Notes: generated by a model not told the origin, from the letters alone. Shown: positions 7,606-15,205, counted from the first letter of the stretch. The stretch: 32,149 bases of DNA from Candidatus Thorarchaeota archaeon (GCA_016840825.1 JAEORN010000223.1:1-32149); one strand, 5' to 3'. Numbers and translations: made by a program.

Positions 7606-8381
7606 AATCAACCAAATACTCAGAAAAAGTACTCGATCATTTTCGCAATCCTAGAAATGTCGGAACTCTAGAAGGGGACGATGTTGCCTATGGAAAGGTT
7701 GGAAATCCAACATGCGGTGACATTATGGAGATGTTCATCCGAATAGACGGAGATAAGATAACTGAAGCAAAATTCAGAACATTTGGATGTGGATCAGCAA
7801 TTGCCACTACCAGCATGACCACTGAGATGGTAGTTGGTATGACTCTGGATGAAGCTATGAAGCTTACAAGAGAAGATGTGGCAGACGAACTCGATGGACT
7901 TCCACCAATCAAGATGCATTGTTCAAATCTCGCAGCAGATGCATTGCATGAAGCAATAAAGAGCTACAGAAAAGGACGTGGAGAATTAGTCGAGGAAGAC
8001 GCTGCTGAAACTGAAGCAGAATCAGCTTGTCTTATTGGACAAGAGGAATTTCTTGACAAAGGAGTTTTTACTTCTATGGAAAACACTGATGCCTTCAGAG
8101 ATATGCGAACCCTTGTAGTTCATTCAGGTGACGAATCTATACGTGCGGCATTGGATCTTACAGACGTCACAGACCGTGTTGTACTTCTGACTCCTGAAAA
8201 AGAAATTGTGACAACAGATGAATTAACACAGGAATTGGAAAATTCGTCAGTGAAAGTTCTCTTTGATTCTAGGCTTCTAGAGATTAGAGGCGATGATGAA
8301 GTCGAGAAGGTTCTGATACGAAATCTCGATGAAGATGAAGACTACGAACTATTCGTTGACGCAGTCCTTCTTATTGATTAG
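7602..8381 (+). CDS. IscU/NifU-type Fe-S scaffold fused to a degenerate thioredoxin-reductase-like domain
   Basis: 259 residues versus about 130-150 for ordinary IscU. Residues 1-127 are a complete IscU domain: YSEKVLDHFRNPRNVG, Cys38 and Asp40 in NPTCGD, Cys63 in FGCGSAIA, Cys107 in MHCSNLAADAL. An acidic linker with Cys143 follows. Residues about 147-259 align by eye with the NADPH domain of thioredoxin reductase: EEFLDKGV..., then LVVHSGDESIRAALDLT at the GGGDSAxEAALYL position, VVLL, and DDEVEKVLIRN...VDAVLLID. The CxxC redox pair is replaced (TSMENTD), the GxGxxA loop is degenerate and the HRRxxxR phosphate motif is absent, so this part is unlikely to bind NADPH or do redox chemistry. 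The gene starts on the ATGA overlap with the IscS-like gene behind GGGGGTGA. It probably builds Fe-S clusters with that partner. Confidence 0.85.
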   Translation: MKSTKYSEKVLDHFRNPRNVGTLEGDDVAYGKVGNPTCGDIMEMFIRIDGDKITEAKFRTFGCGSAIATTSMTTEMVVGMTLDEAMKLTREDVADELDGLPPIKMHCSNLAADALHEAIKSYRKGRGELVEEDAAETEAESACLIGQEEFLDKGVFTSMENTDAFRDMRTLVVHSGDESIRAALDLTDVTDRVVLLTPEKEIVTTDELTQELENSSVKVLFDSRLLEIRGDDEVEKVLIRNLDEDEDYELFVDAVLLID

Positions 8382-8390
8382 AGCAATGTT

Positions 8391-8421
8391 GAGGTCTCCT
8401 ATGAGACCTCCACTCCTTTTG
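8391..8421 (+). terminator. Hairpin terminator of the sulfur operon
   Basis: GAGGTCTC (8391-8398), loop CTAT, GAGACCTC (8403-8410): a perfect 8-bp stem 9 nt after the last stop codon, followed by CACTCCTTTTG with a T run at 8417-8420. It marks the end of the tusA-dsrE-iscS-iscU transcript. Confidence 0.7.
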
Positions 8422-8485
8422 TTTGCTGAGTTTCGATCCAATGGAATCCAAAAATTGAATACACCCCAAATATCTTCTCAGATTC

Positions 8486-8947
8486 ATGATTCTCCTTCGA
8501 AAAGCCATCGAATCTGATTTTGATCTATTAAAGGAAATGTACGTGAGAGATGTTATGCCAGATGATGAACTCGCTGGTGCCTTCGCACATGATCTACTAT
8601 CTCAGATGGAAACTATTCTCTGCTTTTACGATGATAACCTATGCGGAACAATATCATGGGCAATTCGGGGGGGAATGGATGATGGCATAATAGAAATAAT
8701 TGGACTAGGAGTGACTGAAAGGTACAAACGAAAAGGGATTGCGACAAGACTTGTTAACCAAGTTTTTGTAGATTCAAAAGAAAAGTTCTCATCAAAAAAG
8801 CACAAACTTAGACTAGCATTCCTATTCATGGAAGAGAGTAATGAGGTAGCAAGACAGTTCTATCTGAAACAGGGATTCCAGGAAGCTGCAATGATCAGCG
8901 AATTTTATCCCTCAGATGGGGCTTCAATCTTCATCAAGAAACTCTAA
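8486..8947 (+). CDS. GNAT family N-acetyltransferase
   Basis: 153 residues, a single GNAT domain of normal length. It opens with MILLRKAIESDFDLLKEMYV, a typical first strand and helix. The acetyl-CoA loop (motif A) is RYKRKGIATRLV at about residues 74-85, preceded by the EIIGLGVTERY strand. The C-terminal VARQFYLKQGFQEAAM is the usual motif B (Asn/Tyr-FYxxxGF). It would transfer an acyl group from CoA to an amine; the substrate cannot be told. It is preceded by the sulfur-operon terminator, so it starts a new transcription unit, possibly including the two genes that follow (43 nt to the next start). No signal peptide. Confidence 0.82.
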   Translation: MILLRKAIESDFDLLKEMYVRDVMPDDELAGAFAHDLLSQMETILCFYDDNLCGTISWAIRGGMDDGIIEIIGLGVTERYKRKGIATRLVNQVFVDSKEKFSSKKHKLRLAFLFMEESNEVARQFYLKQGFQEAAMISEFYPSDGASIFIKKL

Positions 8948-8990
8948 CAGATTCAAAACTCTGATATGGAACACATACTCCTTCTTGGAT

Positions 8991-9680
8991 ATGACCTCCG
9001 AGGACTATAATGGAATTGGAACTCTTTCAGAGGGCTCACTTCATGCTAGTCTGAAAGAGTGGTATCGCCAACCAGGAGACGAGATTGAAGCTCAAGTAGA
9101 CGGATATTACATAGATATCGTTCGTGACGGACTTCTAATCGAGATACAAACCAGGAATTTCGGAGCTCTAAAGGATAAACTCATGGCATTAATTCCAAAT
9201 CATAGAATTCGACTCGTGCATCCGATCCCAAGAGTAAGATGGGTAGTAAAAGAGAGCTTGAATGGTCAAGAAATGAGCAAGCGAAAGTCGCCAAAGCAAT
9301 CTAGTGTCCTTAATGTCTTCGAGGAGTTAGTTAGTATTCCCACGCTGTTGGTCCATCACAACTTTGAGTTGGAGGTCCTTGAAGTCTTTGAAGAGCAAGT
9401 CATGCAGAATGATGGGAAAGGGAGCTGGAGAAGAAAGGGATGGAGTGTAGTAGACCGTCGATTAGTTGGCGTGTCTGAACGCCATCTTTTCAATACTGCA
9501 GAAGATCTGGTAAAATTGATACCCCCCGACCTTGAAACACCATTTACAAATATGGACCTTGCGAGGTCTCTGGGCTGCTCAAAACGGATTGCTCAGAAGA
9601 TGACATATTGTCTTAGAAAGATGAAAGTCCTTCAAGCAAAAGGAAAGAGAAATAGAGCGATACTTCATGTTTTCCAGTGA
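8991..9680 (+). CDS. Conserved protein of unknown function with nuclease-like D...ExQ motif and C-terminal winged helix
   Basis: 229 residues from the ATG at 8991. The frame is open to 8916, but that part overlaps the acetyltransferase gene and does not look like protein. The N-terminal part (1-90) has a helix SLHASLKEWY, then GYYIDIVRDGLLIEIQTRNF with Asp42 and Glu51-Ile-Gln53, spaced as in PD-(D/E)xK nuclease cores; Gln replacing Lys is known in BglII. The middle has a well-formed signature GKGSWRRKGWSVVDRRLV. Residues about 183-228 form a winged helix (FTNMDLARSLGCSKRIAQKMTYCLRKM). I recall similar uncharacterised proteins from Chloroflexi; that is memory, not a search. The stop overlaps the start of a DNA methyltransferase, so a restriction role is possible. 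Nuclease activity is inference. Confidence 0.6.
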   Translation: MTSEDYNGIGTLSEGSLHASLKEWYRQPGDEIEAQVDGYYIDIVRDGLLIEIQTRNFGALKDKLMALIPNHRIRLVHPIPRVRWVVKESLNGQEMSKRKSPKQSSVLNVFEELVSIPTLLVHHNFELEVLEVFEEQVMQNDGKGSWRRKGWSVVDRRLVGVSERHLFNTAEDLVKLIPPDLETPFTNMDLARSLGCSKRIAQKMTYCLRKMKVLQAKGKRNRAILHVFQ

Positions 9681-10630
9681 TTCTTATATGTGCCAATCTT
9701 GATGTGAATGATGTGAACCCTGAATCCAAGACTAAAAAGAAGCGGAAAAAACCGTATATCCCTCATAGGGCTGCCGCTGAGTTTCAACCTACAGAAGATT
9801 GGACACGAGATGAGGCCAAGCGCATCTTTCAATCAAGAGAATCTACTTTTCCTTTAGATGTCGTTCACTATCAAGAATGTATAGATGGAATGAAGAAGTT
9901 ACCTGAAGAGTCTATAGATGCCATTATTGCAGACCCTCCATTTGGTATATCATTCACTGGGAAAGAGGCAATCTATAACCGTGATGATTCGTTTGTAGTT
10001 GAAGGATATCACGAAGTCAAAGAGAACTATGATTCATTCACAAGAAATTGGATTTCTCAATTACCTCGCATTCTCAAAGCATCAGGAACAGCGTGGATTT
10101 TTAGCGGATGGACGAACCTTCGAGATGTTCTTGATGCTATTGAAACCACAGAATTAGCAATAATCAATCACATCATTTGGAAATATCAGTTCGGAGTATT
10201 CACGAAGAAAAAATTCGTAACCAGTCATTACCACCTCTTATTCTTGGCAAAGCATCCGAAGGATTACTTCTTCAACAAGATTGAGCACTATCCATTGGAC
10301 GTCTGGGAAATAAATAGAACCTACAAGAAGGGAGAGAGGAAAAATGGAACAAAGCTCCCGACAGAATTGGTGATGCGGTGCATAGACTTCTCTACACGAC
10401 CGGGAGACATAGTGTTAGATCCGTTCATGGGAAATGCTACGACCGCAGTTGCGTGTAAGGGATCCTATAGACATTACATTGGCTTTGAGATAAACCAATC
10501 AATGAAGGAAATCATTGACTATAATCTGAATCTTCTTGAATTGGGTGAACTCTATACTCCATACTCTGAGAGGAAAGATGAGCTTGTAGAGAGGGCAAAA
10601 GCCAAGTTCAAGACGATGAGCAAGCATTAG
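9677..10630 (+). CDS. Site-specific DNA methyltransferase, beta class (N6-adenine or N4-cytosine)
   Basis: 317 residues from GTG 9677, which overlaps the previous stop (GTGA); GTG 9702 or 9711 are possible later starts. The basic N-terminus (KTKKKRKK, 18-25) may contact DNA. Catalytic motif IV is ADPPFG (85-90) and the AdoMet motif I is DPFMGNATT (248-256), with KLPTELVMR just before it as the usual PTEK-like motif. Motif IV preceding motif I defines the beta class. The region between 95 and 230 would hold target recognition (SFVVEGYHEV..., TKKKFVTSHYHLLF). DPPF rather than SPPY favours adenine methylation, but not decisively. It is translationally coupled to the nuclease-like gene upstream, suggesting a restriction-modification pair or a regulatory methyltransferase. 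Confidence 0.85.
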   Translation: MILICANLDVNDVNPESKTKKKRKKPYIPHRAAAEFQPTEDWTRDEAKRIFQSRESTFPLDVVHYQECIDGMKKLPEESIDAIIADPPFGISFTGKEAIYNRDDSFVVEGYHEVKENYDSFTRNWISQLPRILKASGTAWIFSGWTNLRDVLDAIETTELAIINHIIWKYQFGVFTKKKFVTSHYHLLFLAKHPKDYFFNKIEHYPLDVWEINRTYKKGERKNGTKLPTELVMRCIDFSTRPGDIVLDPFMGNATTAVACKGSYRHYIGFEINQSMKEIIDYNLNLLELGELYTPYSERKDELVERAKAKFKTMSKH

Positions 10631-10662
10631 TAGCTCGGCTCATACAAATTCTCGAACTTCTG

Positions 10663-11775
10663 TTATCCGTATTTCTTCCGAATCCTCTTGATTGCCTCAT
10701 CCGTAGGATACTCCCATCTAAGGTCATCCTTGACGAAGTAAGTTGTAGGCGACTCAAGCGGTGCATCCGTAATGTCGTGCACTATTTGTACGAAATAGCT
10801 ATCCAAGTATTTCCGCATATGTGTGATTCCCCGAAGGAGACCAGTGATTTCTGTACCGTAAAGACGAATCCTTGCGCAATATCGATGCCGGGACTCCATC
10901 GTTATCTCAGCAGGAAAAGGCAATCGATAGAATGCAGACAAGATACACTCAACGTCATCAGGGATATCCATGTAGAGATAGATATAGAGAGGCTGCTCTA
11001 TCTTCCTTATTATCCATCTATATCCTTTGATGATATTTGCCTCCTCAAGTCGAGTTATCCGTCTCTTTACCTGTGTTTCAGAAAGATCGATAATCTCTCC
11101 AAATTCCTTCAATGTTCTATTCGATTCTCTCTTTAGCTCAGTCAATAGGATTACATCTTTCTCATCAAAATCAATTGGAGCAGGTTCGTACTCCATGTTG
11201 AAAGTAATAGCGTCACCTGTAGATATGCATCCTTCAGCCTCTCGAATCCATTGTGCCCAATCCCAATTCCAACCCTTGTTGTATTCGAAATACTTGAAGT
11301 CCCCACGTCGTGATTCGTAATCAGTCATATAATAGTAGTAATAATCCCTTGCAAGCCCCAAAGATACTAGTTCATCTGCGAGGCGAGTAATTCCATCCAA
11401 TTCATCTGTTGAAAGCATGGCATGAATCATATACCCATTATAGCGACCATATGTCGGACCATGATAATAGAACCATGGAATCGAATTGATGACTTCCTTG
11501 AGTTCTTGTGACCGATCATGGTTCTCTTCGAGGATTAGCATGCAGTCGCCCATTCCAAGTTTGATCTCGTGGGTTTGTGCGAAGAGCTGCGCGAGATACC
11601 CTTCATCCTTTAATCGCTTTAGCCGGTAGCGTATCGTTCTTGGGGCATACTTGGCTATCGTTGCCAGTTCTTCTGTGGAAACCTTTCCGCCCAGTGTTGA
11701 CAATGCGCCCATGATTTCTAGGTCCTTGTTGTCGAGACCCTTCAGAGGTTTCCTTCCTTTTCCAACCTTCTTCAA
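10663..11775 (-). CDS. Lrp-like transcriptional regulator with two winged-helix domains
   Basis: 370 residues from a TTG start with AGAAGGTT about 10 nt upstream. The first winged helix is at about 15-65 (NKDLEIMGALSTLGGKVSTE then APRTIRYRLKRLKDEGYL) and the second at about 205-252 (EKDVILLTELKRESNRTLKE then LSETQVKRRITRLEEANII). Each is followed by an alpha/beta region reminiscent of the RAM ligand-sensing domain; the middle is rich in Tyr and Trp (YYYYYMTDYESRRG, GWNWDWAQW). This is the same overall plan as the regulator at 121-1068, though the sequences differ. A 12-bp inverted repeat stands 53-92 bp upstream of the start and is a candidate autoregulatory operator. It converges with the methyltransferase gene. 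DNA-binding role is firm; effector unknown. Confidence 0.78.
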   Translation of the reverse strand: MKKVGKGRKPLKGLDNKDLEIMGALSTLGGKVSTEELATIAKYAPRTIRYRLKRLKDEGYLAQLFAQTHEIKLGMGDCMLILEENHDRSQELKEVINSIPWFYYHGPTYGRYNGYMIHAMLSTDELDGITRLADELVSLGLARDYYYYYMTDYESRRGDFKYFEYNKGWNWDWAQWIREAEGCISTGDAITFNMEYEPAPIDFDEKDVILLTELKRESNRTLKEFGEIIDLSETQVKRRITRLEEANIIKGYRWIIRKIEQPLYIYLYMDIPDDVECILSAFYRLPFPAEITMESRHRYCARIRLYGTEITGLLRGITHMRKYLDSYFVQIVHDITDAPLESPTTYFVKDDLRWEYPTDEAIKRIRKKYG

Positions 11776-11827
11776 TTATTATTCAACCTTCTACATGTGG
11801 CTTTCCTACGAGCTCACGCTGCCCCGC

Positions 11828-11867
11828 ACGGCACATTTTGGAGATAGAGAGATAGAAAATGTGCCGT
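11828..11867. promoter_or_regulatory. 12-bp perfect inverted repeat, candidate operator
   Basis: ACGGCACATTTT (11828-11839) and AAAATGTGCCGT (11856-11867) are exact reverse complements with a purine-rich 16-nt spacer. The arm centres are 28 bp apart, close to three helical turns. It lies between the divergent double-HTH regulator and the small winged-helix gene, about 30 bp before a TATA box for the latter. Binding by the neighbouring regulator is inference. Confidence 0.65.
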
Positions 11868-11896
11868 TGTATTACACGTTGCTTTTGGCAAAAATG

Positions 11897-11906
11897 TTAT
11901 ATATAA
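11897..11906 (+). promoter_or_regulatory. TATA box of the small winged-helix gene
   Basis: TTATATATAA is a near-ideal archaeal TATA box. Transcription would begin near 11927-11932, leaving a leader of about 75-90 nt before the coding start. The leader holds no feature I can name. Confidence 0.5.
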
Positions 11907-12003
11907 TTGCCGAAAATAGCAATAGTGTAGGTAGACAACTCAAGTCGCGAAAACGGGTGCGAAAGGAGTTAGGCAGCATCGCTAGCCTAGACCTCTATCT
12001 CCA

Positions 12004-12303
12004 TTGAGTGTGATAATAATGCTAACAGCCGATCTCCCAAAAAGTGCGTTAATCATTCTTGATCATCTGAGGACAAGTGGTCCCATGAGTCCTAAACAGA
12101 TAACATCCAAGTCACAACTTCCTCCGAGGACGGTTAGTTTCGCTTTGCAGAAGTTGATGAAGCAGAAGCTCTGTAGAAAGATTCCAAATCTGTTAGACAT
12201 GAGACAACCAACATACCATCTGAATGACGAGATGATAAGAGATCTTAGACAGCATATAACCAAACTAAAGGTCGAGATGGGAATTCAGCTCAAGAGCTTC
12301 TAG
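12004..12303 (+). CDS. Small winged-helix DNA-binding protein (MarR/TrmB-like HTH)
   Basis: 99 residues if read from TTG 12004, 94 from the ATG at 12019 (MLTADLPKSALIILDHLRTSG); GTG 12010 is also possible and no start has a clear ribosome binding site. Nearly the whole protein is one winged helix: helix ALIILDHLRTSGPMSPKQITSKS, recognition helix LPPRTVSFALQKLMKQKLC, and wing RKIPNLLDMRQPTYHLN. The C-terminal helix EMIRDLRQHITKLKVEMGIQ likely dimerises. There is no ligand domain. It faces the large Lrp-like regulator across a shared region that holds an inverted repeat and a good TATA box, so the two may cross-regulate. A hairpin with T run follows at 12314. Confidence 0.75.
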   Translation: MSVIIMLTADLPKSALIILDHLRTSGPMSPKQITSKSQLPPRTVSFALQKLMKQKLCRKIPNLLDMRQPTYHLNDEMIRDLRQHITKLKVEMGIQLKSF

Positions 12304-12313
12304 GCACATATCC

Positions 12314-12331
12314 GCCTCATAGAGGCCTTTT
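12314..12331 (+). terminator. Hairpin terminator after the winged-helix gene
   Basis: GCCTC-ATA-GAGGC followed by CTTTT, 11 nt after the stop codon of the winged-helix gene. The stem is short (5 bp) but GC-rich and the T run is adjacent. Confidence 0.5.
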
Positions 12332-12379
12332 GCTTCAATTGCTGATGATTCCCATCATTTCCGTTCATTCAAATCTACA

Positions 12380-13630
12380 TTATCGTTTCTTCAGTAGTAT
12401 GACAACTACCAAAACTACCACAATTCCAGCTATTGAAAGAGCACCGAATAAGAAGAGCTCCGAGGTGTCAGGAATGGTCGTCGAAGGGGTAGTTGGGGTT
12501 ATCGGAGGAGTATCAGTAGTGGGTGGGCCCAAAATCCTGAAGGCTTCATTCTTGAGTGTGTTACTCAAGAGCGAAGACGCCCCAGAACCCCAATTGGTGA
12601 ATTGAATTGTCCCAAACTTGCCCCCTTCGATTTCGTATACACTAAATCCAGCTGAGTATCCAACCATGCTTCCAGACGGCTGAAGGAATTGCTTCATGAT
12701 TGCTGCATTCTCAGGTAGAAACACCTGAGCTTCGCCATAAACACCATCATTCAAAACTGCGATAAGAAATTTGGCCATGTCAGATACTGTTGTGATTAAA
12801 CCGCCTGCTCCATAACCGTAGTCCCTATAGACTGGTAGTTGTAACAAGCTTCCGTTGCTAAGTTTTTCATGCGGAATTGCAACTGGATTAGAAGTTTCAG
12901 TAATGTTGAAGACGGTATCACTCATTCCTAATGGAGATAGGATATTGTCATGGATGTACTTGCTCCATGTATCATTGGTGATGTGTTCTAGTAGGAAGCT
13001 CAAGAAAAAGTAACCTGAGTTTGAATAACTCTTTGTTCCTAGCGTATCTTTCCACGCATCAGGATTGTTGATATTCGTGCTATTAATGATTTCACGCAAT
13101 GGTAGACGAATGCCATTCCATTCAGGGACATCTGGCAAATCTCCAGGAATGCCATTGTCTTGAAGTATCTGACGGACAGTAGGATCGAACCATGGCTGTC
13201 CGAACTGGTAGGAACCTGCCATCCCAGCTTTATGTTCAAGGATCATCCTAATCGTGATTATTGTCCCCGGGGAATATGTATTTCTGACTTGGAAGGGGAG
13301 ATAATCGCTTACATCATCATCAAGGTCAATAGTACCATTCTCATAGAGCTTTACAAAAGCTGCTGCAGTAAGCGTCTTGGTAATAGAGCCCGTTCGAAAG
13401 ACAGTATCCAATGTCGGTTGATTTCCGAAGCCTTTAGCCCAGTAGAGAGTATCATTGATGATTAATGCTGCTTGCGCACTGGGAATACCAGATGCATCAA
13501 ATGCCTCCTGTGCAGCAGTCGCACAAGTATCTGAAACCGCACCATACTCCGTAGTTTCCACAGCTGGGACATAGAATGGCACCAGAAGAAAGAACAGGAG
13601 AACCACGAAGATTGATGTAACCATTCTCAC
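12380..13630 (-). CDS. Membrane-anchored serine hydrolase, beta-lactamase class C-like (peptidase S12)
   Basis: 416 residues from the GTG at 13630, with GGGTGGT about 7 nt upstream; TTG 13645 and ATG 13624 are alternatives. A signal peptide (VTSIFVVLLFFLLVPFYVPAVE) is followed by the S12 domain: Ser and Lys of S-I-T-K (S87, K90 counted from TTG 13645), YSN (207-209), and DVSDYLPF, LEHKAGM typical of the family. The chain ends in a Thr/Pro-rich linker, one helix and KKR, so the enzyme sits outside the cell on the membrane. The usual third motif (HxG in GHGG-x-PG) is not found: the chain goes from GGKFGT straight to IQFTNWGSG, as if 20-30 residues were missing. It may be impaired or use a variant site. 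Likely substrates would be esters or D-amino peptides; none can be assigned. Confidence 0.8.
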   Translation of the reverse strand: MRMVTSIFVVLLFFLLVPFYVPAVETTEYGAVSDTCATAAQEAFDASGIPSAQAALIINDTLYWAKGFGNQPTLDTVFRTGSITKTLTAAAFVKLYENGTIDLDDDVSDYLPFQVRNTYSPGTIITIRMILEHKAGMAGSYQFGQPWFDPTVRQILQDNGIPGDLPDVPEWNGIRLPLREIINSTNINNPDAWKDTLGTKSYSNSGYFFLSFLLEHITNDTWSKYIHDNILSPLGMSDTVFNITETSNPVAIPHEKLSNGSLLQLPVYRDYGYGAGGLITTVSDMAKFLIAVLNDGVYGEAQVFLPENAAIMKQFLQPSGSMVGYSAGFSVYEIEGGKFGTIQFTNWGSGASSLLSNTLKNEAFRILGPPTTDTPPITPTTPSTTIPDTSELFLFGALSIAGIVVVLVVVILLKKR

Positions 13631-13696
13631 CTTAAGACCACCCAACCAGCATAGTTTATTGTTGAATTGATTAGATTAGTTTCTAATAAACCGCTA

Positions 13697-13728
13697 TAGA
13701 CAGTCTACTATGGTACGAACTAGACTGT
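13697..13728. promoter_or_regulatory. TAGAC palindrome with an extra inverted arm
   Basis: TAGAC-A-GTCTA (13697-13707) is a palindrome, and ACAGTCTA (13700-13707) also pairs with TAGACTGT (13721-13728) across 13 nt. It is 67-98 bp upstream of the serine hydrolase start and 56 bp after the DUF438 gene stop. It may be an operator of the hydrolase gene or a hairpin ending the upstream transcript; no T run follows in that direction. Confidence 0.35.
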
Positions 13729-13783
13729 AGCTATGAACATATTGATAGAATTGTGTGCCTCTGATGCGAGCGAAATCACCAAA

Positions 13784-15184
13784 CTACGCAGTCCAGTCCA
13801 GTAATCTCTGCTCTCCTTCAAGACTTCGAATTTCAGTGACATCTTGGGAAACCTCTAATGTTCCCATGAATTCGCCTTTCTCATCTCTAACTGCATAATA
13901 AGATATGACAATGAATCGTCCACCGAGTTGAATCCAAAATGTGGCTTTACTCTGTGTTCCTGCTTTAAAAGAATTCAGAATGGCTTGTACCTTGTCATAG
14001 CTCTTGTGAGGATGACAATTGATAACACTTCTGCCAATCACGCCAGGACTTCTGGGGAAGATGCGATCATCAGTTGCAGAGTAGTAAGCCACTTTTTCAT
14101 CAGGTCCCACAAAGGAGATATCAAGAGGAAGAGTCCGCAGGACTAGATCGATTTCCTTGAGTGTCAAGCTTCCAGTATTCAGCTTAATCTTTGGCGATTC
14201 AGGTTCATGATCAGCTTGATGGATATCAATGGGTGTAATTGGTTTCCATTCATTCCCAGGAGTAATCCATGCATAGCCAATCTCCTCACCACCTAGACGA
14301 ACCCGTACCCAATCATATTCGGAAAGATTCTCAATTGACATCGGATAGAGAATGTTCTCCTCTTTGTAGATCATATCCTCTATTGCTGCAAGCAATTCAT
14401 TGAGATTCGATTCGCTAACCGTGTTGAACATATCACGAATCTCATCCTGCTTGGCCCACATCACAGTGGAGGGTCCGGTGATTCCAGCTTTCTCAAGAAT
14501 TGGAAAGAGCTGATTCTGCAGGCGCTTGTAATGTATGGTTATCTTCCGCAAATCCTCTAATGTGCCTTCATCTATCGGGTTCTCCTTGAGGATATCAACC
14601 AACCTTTGTGCTTCTTTATTCTCAGCCATCATAGTATGAACAGGATGCCCAGGAATTGCTTCCGGTTTCTCCTGTACATCAAGGGACTCTTTGAATACTT
14701 GGACATGCAAGTCGCATAGAGCAGTCACTTGTTGTGCAGTGAGCTCACCTGAAGAGATCAGTGATTGTTCCATTTCAGCAATCTCTGTGGCGCTTACATC
14801 TACGAGAATTTCTTTGAACTCCTTTTGCAGTGGTTCTAGTTCCTGACCTGCATGCAAATCCAACACAAGATCCTTCAGCTTCCTCTGTCGTTTCTGAAGT
14901 TCTTCCTGCCACTCACCCTTTTCCTTATCGTCTTTATCGATAAGCACATCTTCTTTCGCGTTTTCCTTAATCGACTCAGATAGGACAATAAACAAACGAT
15001 TCAAGGGAACATTCGACATCTTCGATACATCTGTCAATGTCGCTCGCTTTCCAATAGTCTTCTGAAGAATTGGATTCTGTAACCTCTTGAGCTTGGGAGA
15101 TAGCTCAACTAGTGTATCAAAAAGGAAAGGAAACTCGTTCGCTAATTCTAGAATCTTTGTAGATGCTCTAAGAGTTGTAGTCAT
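13784..15184 (-). CDS. DUF438-type sensor: DUF1858-like, hemerythrin-like and PAS domains
   Basis: 466 residues. Residues 8-75 resemble DUF1858 (LANEFPFLFDTLVELSP...). Residues 80-300 match DUF438 with a hemerythrin-like helical bundle, including His160 (CDLHVQVF), His180/His183 (GHPVHTM), His218 (ITIHYKRLQNQLFPIL) and Glu275/276 (EENILYP), residues suited to bind a di-iron or similar centre. Residues 335-455 are a PAS domain (LDISFVGPDEKVAYYSATDDR, NCHPHKSYDKVQAIL, EFMGTLEVSQDVTEIRSLEG). There is no output domain, so it may be a redox, oxygen or NO responsive protein acting through partners. The start has GAGGG about 8 nt upstream, and a palindrome overlaps its promoter. Domain assignment is good; ligand is inferred. 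Confidence 0.8.
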   Translation of the reverse strand: MTTTLRASTKILELANEFPFLFDTLVELSPKLKRLQNPILQKTIGKRATLTDVSKMSNVPLNRLFIVLSESIKENAKEDVLIDKDDKEKGEWQEELQKRQRKLKDLVLDLHAGQELEPLQKEFKEILVDVSATEIAEMEQSLISSGELTAQQVTALCDLHVQVFKESLDVQEKPEAIPGHPVHTMMAENKEAQRLVDILKENPIDEGTLEDLRKITIHYKRLQNQLFPILEKAGITGPSTVMWAKQDEIRDMFNTVSESNLNELLAAIEDMIYKEENILYPMSIENLSEYDWVRVRLGGEEIGYAWITPGNEWKPITPIDIHQADHEPESPKIKLNTGSLTLKEIDLVLRTLPLDISFVGPDEKVAYYSATDDRIFPRSPGVIGRSVINCHPHKSYDKVQAILNSFKAGTQSKATFWIQLGGRFIVISYYAVRDEKGEFMGTLEVSQDVTEIRSLEGEQRLLDWTA

Positions 15185-15205
15185 ATCAAACCCTCACAAC
15201 TTCTC

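Noticed and set aside
8916..8990. Upstream extension of the D...ExQ protein
   Set aside because: It overlaps the 3' end of the acetyltransferase gene and adds low-similarity residues; ATG 8991 fits better.
11651..12007. Open frame on the plus strand through the intergenic inverted repeat and TATA box
   Set aside because: It starts antisense to the double-HTH regulator and crosses strong regulatory sequence; translation is not protein-like.
12004..12303. Small winged-helix protein and neighbours as a toxin-antitoxin pair
   Set aside because: No small toxin gene accompanies it; the only partner is a divergent, much larger regulator.
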